Source of the DNA: Paenibacillus bovis
GTDB lineage: Bacteria > Bacillota > Bacilli > Bacillales > Bacillaceae_C
Length of the DNA stretch: 41,221 bases
Direction: 5' to 3'
Assembly: GCA_007679095.1 (NCBI GenBank)
Contig: VEFU01000040.1
Span: 1-41,221 of the forward strand
Both the position numbers and the translations under genes were made by a program. The notes beneath the pieces were generated by a model. That model did not search any database. It was not told where the DNA came from and saw only the letters and a list, made by a program, of their open reading frames with translations. Each line of letters begins with the position of its first letter. Position 1 is the stretch's first letter. This document shows positions 9,623 to 17,011 of the stretch, piece by piece.

Positions 9623-10177
9623 CTAGTTTTCGCCCCTTGCTTTTCGCTTTTTGCCCCCAGAGAAAAGTGCTACACATAACAGTGTGACAATCACAATTGC
9701 TGGATGAATCCCTAATAATTCCAATATAATTAAACTAGCGATTACGATGATCACTGTCCATTTCCAACCAAGCGTATCCTTCGACTTTACAATGAAGTCC
9801 CACGTCAAAATTCCCATTAATACCCCAACCACAGGGACAACAGCATTTGTCATTCCTTCTACCCATGGTTTATCTTTATGCGTTGTTAAAATCGTTAAAA
9901 AGACAATCATTAATACAACTGTAGGAATAACAGTAGCAACAAGAGCGGAGATCATCCCTAGAAAACCACGAACTCGCCACCCAATATAACCAGCCATCTT
10001 CGTATTGATTGGACCTGGGAGTGCGTTTGCTAATGCAAGAACATCAGAAAATTCTTCATCCGTCATCCATTTATATGTGATAACAACTTCCCTATGTACT
10101 AGAGGAATAGCAGAAGGTCCACCACCGAACCCAAGTATTCCGGAACGAAAAAAGGCAATAAACAAATCTTTTATCAT
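9623..10177 (-). CDS. Chromate-transporter (CHR) family half protein, first of a pair
   Basis: This is a 184-aa membrane protein with the same GFGGGPSAIPLVHRE and ANALPGPINTKMAGYIG blocks as its downstream partner, about five TM segments and a basic C-terminal tail. I chose ATG 10177 (MIKDLFIAFF) because AAGGAT lies about 11 nt upstream. The frame is open to 10246 without a better signal. In CHR pairs, as in ChrA itself, the two halves are thought to insert with opposite topology. The gene sits between secA and hpf, where B. subtilis has no such genes, so it looks like an insertion into the conserved neighbourhood. Confidence 0.85.
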   Translation of the reverse strand: MIKDLFIAFFRSGILGFGGGPSAIPLVHREVVITYKWMTDEEFSDVLALANALPGPINTKMAGYIGWRVRGFLGMISALVATVIPTVVLMIVFLTILTTHKDKPWVEGMTNAVVPVVGVLMGILTWDFIVKSKDTLGWKWTVIIVIASLIILELLGIHPAIVIVTLLCVALFSGGKKRKARGEN

Positions 10178-10249
10178 TATTTTAGCCATCCTTTTAAACG
10201 TTAGTATTGGAATATTTATTTTCACATAAATAAAGGTGGAGGACAAATA

Positions 10250-10282
10250 AAACAGAAAACACGCAATCGTAGTGATTGCGTG
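10250..10282 (-). terminator. Rho-independent terminator after hpf
   Basis: The 9-bp stem CACGCAATC/GATTGCGTG (10260-10268 with 10274-10282) is followed on the minus strand by TTTTCTGTTTTATTT. Confidence 0.85.
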
Positions 10283-10308
10283 CTTATTATATCGTATGCT
10301 TGTGTTGA

Positions 10309-10866
10309 TTAGTTTGTTTCAATTAGACCATATTTTCCATCTTTACGCTTATATACAATATTTGTTCCATTTGTCTCTGCGTCTGTGTAGATGAAGAAAT
10401 TATGTCCAAGCATATTCATTTGTAGAACAGCTTCTTCACTGTCCATTGGTTTTAAATCAAACCGTTTTGTACGGACAATCGTAAATTCGTCCTCATCTTC
10501 TTCAACTGCAACAGCGGTTTGGCCATTTGTAGAACTGAAAAATTCTTTTGCGTTGCCTTGTTCTCTAAATTTGCGATTTACTCTTGTTTTATGCTTTCTA
10601 ATTTGTCTTTCTAATTTATCTACAATTAAATCTACTGCCGCATACATATCATTATTAGTTTCCTCAGCTCGAAGAACGAGACCCGGCATTGGTATAGTTA
10701 TTTCGACTTTTGATTTTTTATCAGGATTAACTTTAAGATTTACATGAACATTTGCTTCAGGAGTTCCATTAAAATATTTCTCTAATTTACTTACTTTCTT
10801 CTCCACATGGTCACGAATTGCACTAGTAACCTCGATGTTTTCACCACGAATTTGGAAGTTCAGCAT
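10309..10866 (-). CDS. hpf: Long-form ribosome hibernation promoting factor
   Basis: Hpf binds the decoding region of the 30S subunit and, in its long form, dimerises ribosomes into inactive 100S particles in stationary phase. The 185-aa protein has the N-terminal S30AE/HPF domain (about 1-100), a linker, and the C-terminal dimerisation domain (about 125-182, with the DLKPMDSEEAVLQMNMLGHNFF segment typical of long HPFs). ATG start with AAGGAGGAG. It has its own terminator and a sigma-H-like promoter upstream (10900-10929), in keeping with the stationary-phase control known for B. subtilis hpf (yvyD). Confidence 0.95.
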   Translation of the reverse strand: MLNFQIRGENIEVTSAIRDHVEKKVSKLEKYFNGTPEANVHVNLKVNPDKKSKVEITIPMPGLVLRAEETNNDMYAAVDLIVDKLERQIRKHKTRVNRKFREQGNAKEFFSSTNGQTAVAVEEDEDEFTIVRTKRFDLKPMDSEEAVLQMNMLGHNFFIYTDAETNGTNIVYKRKDGKYGLIETN

Positions 10867-10899
10867 AATAACTCCTCCTTATAAAATGCTATGTATATA

Positions 10900-10929
10900 T
10901 ACTTCTATACATAAATTAAAAAATCCTGC
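10900..10929 (-). promoter_or_regulatory. Sigma-H-like promoter for hpf
   Basis: On the minus strand, GCAGGATTT (10929-10921) matches the sigma-H -35 RNAGGAWWW fully. After a 12-bp spacer, ATAGAAGTA (10908-10900) matches RNNGAATWW at 8 of 9 positions. B. subtilis hpf is known to be sigma-H and sigma-B dependent. I saw no sigma-B pattern. Confidence 0.6.
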
Positions 10930-10971
10930 TTTTTTTCTAAATTTTTTTGTCGTTTTTACTATTTATTTGTC

Positions 10972-11322
10972 TTATTTTCGCTTATCATAAAACATTCCAT
11001 CTAAGCTCTCTGTTGCCGCATAAGGATTCCCATACAGTTTTGCAGATTTTTTCTTTTGGCTCAATTGATTTATATCCATCTGAATATGAGCTTGTAAATT
11101 GTTCAAGGTTTTTTCCATCTTTTTATTTAGATCGAGTAATCTTTTTCCCTCGTTTCTTTCTCGGAGAGAAGTAGGTGCTTTCATTAGAGAAAATAATTGC
11201 TCTCTTTCCTCTAATAATGCATCTATTTTTCCTATACGAGCATCACGATCTTTTTCGTCTACAATTTCCGCAGTACGAATTATTTCTTCTGTCAGTTGGA
11301 TACATTGGTCAATTGCATTCAT
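10972..11322 (-). CDS. fliT: Flagellar chaperone FliT
   Basis: This is a 116-aa mostly helical protein in the position of fliT, the export chaperone for the filament cap FliD. FliT family members are poorly conserved. The assignment rests on size, predicted helices (about 1-55 and 60-95) and order fliD-fliS-fliT-hpf. Its ATG overlaps the fliS stop by one base (TAATG), so translation is coupled. Confidence 0.85.
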   Translation of the reverse strand: MNAIDQCIQLTEEIIRTAEIVDEKDRDARIGKIDALLEEREQLFSLMKAPTSLRERNEGKRLLDLNKKMEKTLNNLQAHIQMDINQLSQKKKSAKLYGNPYAATESLDGMFYDKRK

Positions 11323-11726
11323 TAGGCTCCATTACTCCCTGATGCATGTTGAAGCTGGCGATTTTTTTGAATTACTTGTTTCCATGTATCTCTAAATTCC
11401 GTAATAATTTCCTCTACTTCCACTAATATTGCTTTATCATTGCGAATATTCGCTTCCACTAATCTTCTTAAAGCAAAATCATATAAAGCCATCATATTTT
11501 TGGAAATTTCCATATCCATATTTAACGTTACCATCAATTCAGAGATGATGTTTTGTGCTTTTTGGATGTTAGTATTTTTCTCTTGGATATCATTTTTATC
11601 GACGGCAATTTTCGCCATGTTTATGAATTTTAGGCAACCATTGTAGAGCATTAATGTAAGCTCACCTGGAGATGCTGTTGTTACAGAATTTGTTTTATAC
11701 GCTTGAAATGGATTTGGCTTAGCCAC
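11322..11726 (-). CDS. fliS: Flagellar export chaperone FliS
   Basis: FliS is the cytosolic chaperone that keeps flagellin unpolymerised before export. The 134-aa protein shows the typical N-terminus AKPNPFQAYKTNSV, the LTLMLYNGCLKFI helix, and a helical bundle throughout. I chose the GTG at 11726: AGGAG lies 8 nt before it and the product starts like other FliS proteins. An in-frame GTG nine bases upstream touches the ribosome binding site. It overlaps fliT and follows fliD by about 40 nt. Confidence 0.93.
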   Translation of the reverse strand: MAKPNPFQAYKTNSVTTASPGELTLMLYNGCLKFINMAKIAVDKNDIQEKNTNIQKAQNIISELMVTLNMDMEISKNMMALYDFALRRLVEANIRNDKAILVEVEEIITEFRDTWKQVIQKNRQLQHASGSNGA

Positions 11727-11765
11727 TTTTTTCACTCCTAATATTTATGTAAAAGATGGCAACTA

Positions 11766-13766
11766 TTACATGCCACCGAATTGATTCATTAAGAACATTG
11801 ATTGCTGATTTGCACGTTGTATTGCTTTTTCCATTGCTGTAAATTGACGCCAGTAACGATCTTCTGTAATTTTCATTTTATCCTCAAAACGATCGATACT
11901 TTTATCTACATTTAAAAGTTCACGTCCAATTGAAAATTGTTGGTTAGTGGATGTCGCACGTCCAGCTTTTTCACGTAATCTATTTAATGAAGCATCAACG
12001 GTATTATATAATTTGTGAATAATACCGAGGTCAGATGTACTTCCATCACTTCTAAACAAGCTTTCAACAGAATCGGGATCTTGTTCAATTGCTTCCTTCA
12101 GCTTTGCCTCATTAATTTGTAATTTACCACCATCTAAGTAATTGGAAGTGGTGGAAATTCCGATACTTGCTAATTGGCTAAATAAACCATTTGTCTCGAC
12201 TACACTAGACATGTCTAGGCGCATGTTCGTTAACACACCGGAAAGGAGAGGGTCACCTTTTAAAAGACCACTTTTAGCCATTTCCTCCCATTTTTCTTGT
12301 TGTTTGTCTGAAAGTTCTTCTCTTTCATCGTCCGTTAATGGTTTATAGCTTCGATGGCGTTCCTCATTGAGTTTCCCACTAATTTCAGCAATTAGTTCAT
12401 TATATTGATTCACAAATTCTTTTATGTTCTCAAAAACTTGATTTGTATCATTTGCGATGGAAATGGTTGCTGGTTCAATCGTTTCAGCATCAAACTTTTG
12501 TTTTAGAGTAAAGGTTACACCGTTCATGTCGAAGGTATTGGAAGTACGTTCAGTAGTAAGACCATTGATAGTGAACATGGCATTCTCGCCACCGGTTTCT
12601 TTACTATCCGCATTGAATTTTAATACTTCTTCCATAAATGTTCCTGTAACTGTGATTTCATTTCCTACCCCTGGATTAAAATCTCCGGTTTCTTTTCTAG
12701 TTAACGTCACTCTGTTTGTAAAGGAATCATAAAACATGGTCACACCGGCATCTGATTCATTTACTTTGCGAATCACACTATTTAATGAATCACTGCCAGT
12801 GATGAATATCTTTTCGTTCACTGCTCCTTTTGAAGTGTGAGTATTTAGCTCGAAACTGGAATAATTTTGAGTATAAGATACTTCGATATTAGTATCCGTT
12901 TTACGCTCTGGATTAAATAAAATCACTCCAGTATTAAGGTTTATACTTCCGTAATTTCCAATTGCAACATTGCCATCTCCATCAGCATGCTCTCTCTTTA
13001 CCTCTATAGTAGTACCATCATCTATTGTAATAGTCGCTGTTGCAAGCCATGTAGCACCAACACTCCATGTTTTCAACGGATTTTCATTGTCACCAGTATA
13101 ATCAAATTTGACTGTCTTCTCATCAATAACATAGTCAATTTTCACTAAGTCATCTTTTTTTAAAGCAGTACCAAATTCTAGTACACCATTAGTTCCTACC
13201 CTTACTTCATTAGCTTTCAGCTCTGCATTAGAATCAGTCTGAACCACTAAAGTTTTCCCATTTACTTTAATACTTGGACTTTCACCTGCTGCTAATGTCT
13301 CAGTAAGTGTGATTTCTTCTTTATCTGCTTTTACCTTAACTGTTTTAGCCTCTACTACACCTTGTTTCCAAGAAAATCCATTCCCAAGCTCCTGAGTTGC
13401 AAGTGCTCCTGTTGGATTTGTTAATGAAATTGGTGCAGCATTCACCCTCGTAGCCGCACTAGCTAGTTGAGTTACTTCTGATATTGAATATGACGCTTGC
13501 GATGCTCCGCTTGTTGCTGTTGCTGATACGTATGCGTCATTAGATGAGCTAGTTGTTCTTGCCCGATAATTACTTGTTAATTTTAATTGTGCGAGCTTGT
13601 CACGAAATGAAAGTAATTGTGTATTAATAGCACGGTAATCGTCCCGTTGCCACTCTAGTATTTGTTTCTTCTGCTTTAATTTATCAAGTGGCATTCTCTC
13701 AGCTCTCATTAGATCCTTTACTATAGAGTCGATATCCATTCCACTTGCTAATCCTGCGATTCTCAT
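11766..13766 (-). CDS. fliD: Flagellar filament cap protein FliD (enlarged)
   Basis: FliD caps the growing filament and catalyses flagellin addition. The 666-aa protein has the conserved N-terminal coil (MRIAGLASGMDIDSIVKDLM, about 1-90) and the FliD_C region (about 420-665, ending QQSMFLMNQFGGM). At 666 aa it is clearly longer than B. subtilis FliD (about 500 aa). The extra length lies in the middle, about residues 130-330, and is rich in Thr, Val and Asp with beta-strand-like repeats, so it should extend the exposed head domains. ATG start with GGAGGG. It is the second gene of flaG-fliD-fliS-fliT. Confidence 0.94.
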   Translation of the reverse strand: MRIAGLASGMDIDSIVKDLMRAERMPLDKLKQKKQILEWQRDDYRAINTQLLSFRDKLAQLKLTSNYRARTTSSSNDAYVSATATSGASQASYSISEVTQLASAATRVNAAPISLTNPTGALATQELGNGFSWKQGVVEAKTVKVKADKEEITLTETLAAGESPSIKVNGKTLVVQTDSNAELKANEVRVGTNGVLEFGTALKKDDLVKIDYVIDEKTVKFDYTGDNENPLKTWSVGATWLATATITIDDGTTIEVKREHADGDGNVAIGNYGSINLNTGVILFNPERKTDTNIEVSYTQNYSSFELNTHTSKGAVNEKIFITGSDSLNSVIRKVNESDAGVTMFYDSFTNRVTLTRKETGDFNPGVGNEITVTGTFMEEVLKFNADSKETGGENAMFTINGLTTERTSNTFDMNGVTFTLKQKFDAETIEPATISIANDTNQVFENIKEFVNQYNELIAEISGKLNEERHRSYKPLTDDEREELSDKQQEKWEEMAKSGLLKGDPLLSGVLTNMRLDMSSVVETNGLFSQLASIGISTTSNYLDGGKLQINEAKLKEAIEQDPDSVESLFRSDGSTSDLGIIHKLYNTVDASLNRLREKAGRATSTNQQFSIGRELLNVDKSIDRFEDKMKITEDRYWRQFTAMEKAIQRANQQSMFLMNQFGGM

Positions 13767-13782
13767 TGGTTAACCCTCCATC

Positions 13783-14157
13783 TCAAACCTTCTTATCCAC
13801 CATCAATCCTAGAAATTCAGTCATTGCTGCAAACATATCTAGCATCTTTTTAGGTGGTATTTCCCTTACTACCTCTTTTGTTTCTTCGTTTATAAGCGTT
13901 ACATAATATTCATCGAGTTGTTCGTGAAATTCAAATTTCAAATGAGTATTAGGGGATGCTACTAAGAAGTCGTTCATACTATCAACGACATTCCTTACAT
14001 TTTCTTTCGCTTTTGCTGAAGGAAATTGTTGTCTATTCTCTTCGGATGTAAACCCATCATGTACTTGATTTTTCACATTAATAACTTTTTCTACATATTC
14101 TGTTGCTTTATTATTTGATACAGATGTAGATACTTGACCAGTTATTTGACCAACCAT
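13783..14157 (-). CDS. flaG: FlaG family protein
   Basis: This 124-aa protein (B. subtilis YvyC equivalent) has a variable N-terminal half and a conserved C-terminal FlaG domain (about 65-122) with KFEFHEQLDEYYVTLINEET and the EIPPKKMLDMFAAM helix. FlaG proteins influence filament length; the mechanism is not settled. ATG start with GGGGAG. It is the first gene of the fliDST operon, directly behind a sigma-D promoter. Confidence 0.93.
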   Translation of the reverse strand: MVGQITGQVSTSVSNNKATEYVEKVINVKNQVHDGFTSEENRQQFPSAKAKENVRNVVDSMNDFLVASPNTHLKFEFHEQLDEYYVTLINEETKEVVREIPPKKMLDMFAAMTEFLGLMVDKKV

Positions 14158-14196
14158 ACGATTTCTCCCCTACCGTTATGTAATTAGTTACTTTTT

Positions 14197-14223
14197 ATAT
14201 CGACATGTTCTTTCATTTGTTTA
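14197..14223 (-). promoter_or_regulatory. Sigma-D (flagellar) promoter for flaG-fliDST
   Basis: On the minus strand TAAA (14223-14220), exactly 15 bp, then GTCGATAT (14204-14197). The consensus is TAAA-N15-GCCGATAT, so only one base differs. It ends about 40 nt before the flaG ATG. Confidence 0.85.
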
Positions 14224-14326
14224 ATTTGTTTCATTCCTTTTTACGCATGTGTTATATGCCTATTTCACTACTAGGAAAAATGCATAAGATGAAGTGAAGT
14301 AAATAGAAATATTAGGAGGATGTCAT

Positions 14327-14560
14327 ATGAATGAACATTATAATATGAACGAAATTAGCTATCATATGCCTATGGATCAAAGAATTTACAGACGTCCATT
14401 TGGTCGTCCATTCGGATTTGGTCGCCCATTTGGTTTTGGACGTCCATTTTTCGGAGCACCATTCTTAGGTGGTTTTCTTGGAGGACTTGCGGCTGGAGCG
14501 TTAATCCGACCTTATGGTTATCCATTTTACCCATACCCACCATATGGATTTTTCTGGTAA
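14327..14560 (+). CDS. Small RPFGF-repeat, Gly/Pro/Tyr-rich protein
   Basis: This 77-aa protein has a strong ribosome binding site (AGGAGGATGTCAT ATG). After an N-terminal polar segment it carries four RPFGF/RPFFG-type repeats (about 23-45), a short hydrophobic Gly-rich stretch (FLGGFLGGLAAGALI, about 48-62) and a Pro/Tyr/Phe tail ending GFFW. Such compositions occur in Bacillus spore coat or surface proteins, but I do not recognise a family. It stands alone, opposite to flaG, and ends at a terminator at 14583-14626. Confidence 0.7.
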   Translation: MNEHYNMNEISYHMPMDQRIYRRPFGRPFGFGRPFGFGRPFFGAPFLGGFLGGLAAGALIRPYGYPFYPYPPYGFFW

Positions 14561-14582
14561 TGCAATAATATAAATTCAAAAA

Positions 14583-14626
14583 ACAAAAAGAACCAAAGCT
14601 TCAGAGCTTGGTTCTTTTTGTTTTCA
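14583..14626. terminator. Bidirectional terminator
   Basis: The stem GAACCAA(A)GCT/AGCTTGGTTC (14590-14600 with 14604-14613) has CTTTTTGTTTT on the plus side and CTTTTTGTTTTT on the minus side. It serves the 77-aa gene (+) and the CBS gene (-), which converge here. Confidence 0.85.
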
Positions 14627-14633
14627 ATTCTTA

Positions 14634-15056
14634 TTAATGAGTTTGTTCGGAAATATTACTCAATGCCTCTCCTGCTTCATTTACATGAATATCAACTGTT
14701 GCTAAGTCACCAATTGCACAAATCCCCACCATTGCACCATTCTCTACAACAGGAATACGGCGAATTTGATGCTCTGCCATCATTCTAGAACATTCATGTA
14801 AGTCAGTGTCTGGAGAACATGTAATGACATCGCTCGTCATACATTCTTGACATTGAACTGCATTACTATCCTTGTTATCAGCAACACAATTTAAAACGAT
14901 ATCTCTATCTGTAATCATTCCAACAACTTTGTTCCCTTCACAAATTGGAACAGATCCACAATCAATATCACGCATGATTTTTGCAGCATTGGAAACAGCA
15001 TCTTGCGGGCTACACGATTTAACATTTTTAGTCATTACATCTGCTACTTTTGTCAT
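14634..15056 (-). CDS. CBS-domain pair protein
   Basis: This 140-aa protein consists almost wholly of two CBS domains (about 7-60 and 70-125), with the usual GMITDRDIV and RRIPVVENG blocks. CBS pairs bind adenine nucleotides and act as energy sensors. Free-standing ones of this size resemble B. subtilis YhcV/YlbB and have no established partner. It is Cys-rich for such a protein (six Cys, several next to predicted ligand loops), which could hint at metal or redox response. ATG start with GGAGGAAT. It is transcribed alone. Confidence 0.88.
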   Translation of the reverse strand: MTKVADVMTKNVKSCSPQDAVSNAAKIMRDIDCGSVPICEGNKVVGMITDRDIVLNCVADNKDSNAVQCQECMTSDVITCSPDTDLHECSRMMAEHQIRRIPVVENGAMVGICAIGDLATVDIHVNEAGEALSNISEQTH

Positions 15057-15275
15057 TATATAAATTCCTCCTTAATAATCCTTAATAAACACATCCATTG
15101 TATTATTCAGCTAACAAACAAATTTCATGCGCAAAACTTACTACTTTACTTTTCACCATCGACACATTTCCCGGGAAATGTCGATTTGTAGTAAATCTTA
15201 CTATTGGCCAAGCTGTTTAATATCTTACTTTTAGGGAAAAAGAATGGAGAACGACATTTGAAAGGAGATATGGAC

Positions 15276-15392
15276 ATGAAAAATAAAACCATTCTTGCAA
15301 CTGTAGCTCTTGGTGCAGCATATTTACTGAGAAATGAAAAATCACGAAATAAGTTAATGAATCAATTTAAAAATATGACTTCAAGAAAATAA
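15276..15392 (+). CDS. 38-aa basic single-helix peptide
   Basis: This short ORF starts at ATG 15276 with AAAGGAG 8 nt upstream. The product (MKNKTILATVALGAAYLLRN and a basic tail ending MTSRK) has one hydrophobic segment of about 14 residues followed by Lys/Arg/Asn-rich sequence, as in many uncharacterised small Bacillaceae membrane or sporulation peptides. The frame is open to 15204 but has no other good start. I do not recognise a family. Confidence 0.6.
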   Translation: MKNKTILATVALGAAYLLRNEKSRNKLMNQFKNMTSRK

Positions 15393-15432
15393 TAAATAAG
15401 AGGTTGGGCAAAGGTAAATGGTTGCATATAAA

Positions 15433-15468
15433 AACCGAACTATAACTTGAAAGCAAGATAGTTCGGTT
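15433..15468. terminator. Terminator stem between the 38-aa gene and tenA
   Basis: The 11-bp stem AACCGAACTAT/ATAGTTCGGTT (15433-15443 with 15458-15468) has the better U-tract (TTTTTATA) on the minus side and a weak one (ACTTTAT) on the plus side. The stem is a near copy of those at 4750 and 40959, with one compensated pair. Confidence 0.7.
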
Positions 15469-15498
15469 ACTTTATCAATTATAAAATTTTAAAATTAC

Positions 15499-15622
15499 TA
15501 GCGGAGGAAATACACGAAGACTCCTGCGGGATGTGCGGTAACCGGGAGACCCCACAGGTGCGATCAGCACCGAGGAGGCATCCGAACCGCCCGCGGAAAG
15601 CGAAGTGTATTTCCGAAGCGGT
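15499..15622 (+). repeat. GC-rich dispersed palindromic element, copy A
   Basis: This about 124-bp GC-rich block lies in AT-rich intergenic DNA. The outer arms GGAAATACAC (15506-15515) and GTGTATTTCC (15605-15614) pair, and an inner stem GGTGC/GCACC (15557-15561 with 15567-15571) lies at the centre. It shares long identical blocks with copy B at 30017-30134 (inverted), and its left end with copy D at 41123. Confidence 0.85.
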
Positions 15623-15672
15623 ACAGCTGAATCTACATCCAGGTAAAATCGATTTGTCGCAACCTCTATTAG

Positions 15673-16359
15673 TTAAGCATTTGTTACTTCATATTCCTTA
15701 ACAGACCAATCTTCTAAAGTATAAGACATTTCCCAGAATTGCCATTCATAATAACTACTAATTTTAAAAATCTCTACCATTTCATCTCGATCTGCTTGTG
15801 TTACTTTATCTGCAATCTCATCGAGTCTTTCAATTTGTTCGAGAACTAACTTTCTAAACCATTCTCCATTATAAGTTGCAATCCATTCTTGATAGATAGG
15901 CTCTTCAGGTTTACAATCTTTCAACCTCTCGCCAACTTCCAAGTACAACCAATAACAAGGTAATAATGCCGCAATAATATGCCCAAGTTTCCCTGAAAAA
16001 GCAGCACGGTAAAGATGGGATGTGTATGCATAGGCTGTTGGAGCAGGTTTAAAATTCTTCTTTTCTTCTTCCGTAATACCAAGAAGTTCTGAAAACTTAC
16101 GATGTAGCCCCATCTCTGCTTCATATGTACCTTGAGCATGAATAGCCAAGCGATTTGTAGTGTGCAAATCTTGAGCAACTGCTCCTCCATATGATTGAAT
16201 TTTTGCGAAGTTAGATAAATAATAGGAATCTTGTAAAACATAATGCTTGAATTTCTCCAAACTTAATTCCCCTGTCCCAATCCCTTTTACAAAAGGATGA
16301 TTGAAACTTGCATCCCATAATTCCTTTGACACTTGTAAACATTGACTTGATAATTTCAC
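15673..16359 (-). CDS. tenA: Aminopyrimidine aminohydrolase / thiaminase II
   Basis: TenA hydrolyses aminomethyl-HMP (and slowly thiamin) to salvage the pyrimidine moiety for thiamin synthesis in the cytoplasm. The 228-aa helical protein fits the family length. It shows the FVKGIGTGELSLEKFKHYVLQDSYYL N-terminal block in part (FKHYVLQDSYYL, with the substrate-binding Asp), the nucleophile Cys in ALLPCYWLY (about 132), and YEWQFWEM with the catalytic Glu near the C-terminus. I chose GTG 16359, which has GGAGGGG 7 nt upstream. The frame runs up to 16395 but that part overlaps the leader terminator. A TPP riboswitch precedes it. Confidence 0.94.
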   Translation of the reverse strand: MKLSSQCLQVSKELWDASFNHPFVKGIGTGELSLEKFKHYVLQDSYYLSNFAKIQSYGGAVAQDLHTTNRLAIHAQGTYEAEMGLHRKFSELLGITEEEKKNFKPAPTAYAYTSHLYRAAFSGKLGHIIAALLPCYWLYLEVGERLKDCKPEEPIYQEWIATYNGEWFRKLVLEQIERLDEIADKVTQADRDEMVEIFKISSYYEWQFWEMSYTLEDWSVKEYEVTNA

Positions 16360-16375
16360 AGCAATTCCCCTCCGT

Positions 16376-16413
16376 ATAAAAATTAAAAACCACATTCCAG
16401 AGATGAAATGTGG
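16376..16413 (-). terminator. Expression-platform terminator of the tenA leader
   Basis: On the minus strand CCACATT (16413-16407) pairs with AATGTGG (16396-16390), followed by TTTTTAATTTTT. It lies between the TPP aptamer and the tenA start codon, so TPP binding should end transcription here. Confidence 0.85.
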
Positions 16414-16445
16414 CTACGCAAAAGAAACTATTGCTGTATATATCC

Positions 16446-16535
16446 GCACTTCCCTCCGCTGGTACTAACCAGATCAGGTACAAAGGGTTTTAAAGTAATA
16501 CTTTAATCTCGGCCTTTTCAAAGGCACCCCTAGTG
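16446..16535 (-). ncRNA. TPP riboswitch (THI element)
   Basis: The minus strand shows the conserved blocks in order: GGGGTGCC, GGCCGAGAT (usual form GGCTGAGA), ACCCTTTGTACCTGATCTGG, TTAGTACCAGCGGAGGGAAG. The P1 stem closes between CACTAGG and the region after GGAAGTG. Confidence 0.95.
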
Positions 16536-16560
16536 TCATCCTATTATGTGGTTTGAGATT

Positions 16561-16588
16561 ATCATAACATGATTAGAAAATAACTCAA
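16561..16588 (-). promoter_or_regulatory. Sigma-A-like promoter for the tenA leader
   Basis: On the minus strand TTGAGT (16588-16583), a 16-bp spacer, and TATGAT (16566-16561), ending just before the aptamer. Confidence 0.6.
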
Positions 16589-16603
16589 ATAGTACAAAAC
16601 GCC

Positions 16604-17005
16604 TTATTCTACGTATATACTCTTATTTGGCTTGCCAAACCATTTCTCCATTCGTTTTCTCGCTTTCTCTTTCGTTTCCTCATTAATTGCACCTATTAAT
16701 TTTCCAAATGCAGCTATGATAATGAAAGCATCGTCTGTAAAGCCTACTGCTGGTAGAAAATCAGGTAATAAATCAACAGGGAAAATGAAGTAGCCTAAAG
16801 CACCTAGTATTAACATACGTGATTTCTTTGGCACTTCTGGGCTCTGTAATGCATAAAAAAGAACTAAACTTGCATAAATTGCCTTTTCTGCTAGTTTTCC
16901 TCCGGTTTTCTTTAACTTATTTAAAAATTTAGTATCAGAATAGTGTTTATCCATATCTTCAGTAGTTGTCTGTAAATCTAATTGTTGGATTTCTTTTTCA
17001 GTCAT
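16604..17005 (-). CDS. YkvA-family (DUF1232) membrane protein
   Basis: This 133-aa protein carries the DUF1232 signature (FIFPVDLLPDFLPAVGFTDDA, about 75-95) flanked by hydrophobic segments, with a helical polar N-terminus and a basic C-terminus. The function of the family is unknown. I chose ATG 17005: AAGGAG is 9 nt upstream, whereas the GTG at 17011 is only 3 nt away. It is monocistronic and runs convergent with nothing. The upstream 17012-17312 is non-coding. Confidence 0.85.
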   Translation of the reverse strand: MTEKEIQQLDLQTTTEDMDKHYSDTKFLNKLKKTGGKLAEKAIYASLVLFYALQSPEVPKKSRMLILGALGYFIFPVDLLPDFLPAVGFTDDAFIIIAAFGKLIGAINEETKEKARKRMEKWFGKPNKSIYVE

Positions 17006-17011
17006 TGCCAC

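Noticed and set aside
15204-15275. N-terminal extension of the 38-aa peptide to 62 aa
   Set aside because: The upstream start has no ribosome binding site, whereas AAAGGAG sits 8 nt before ATG 15276.
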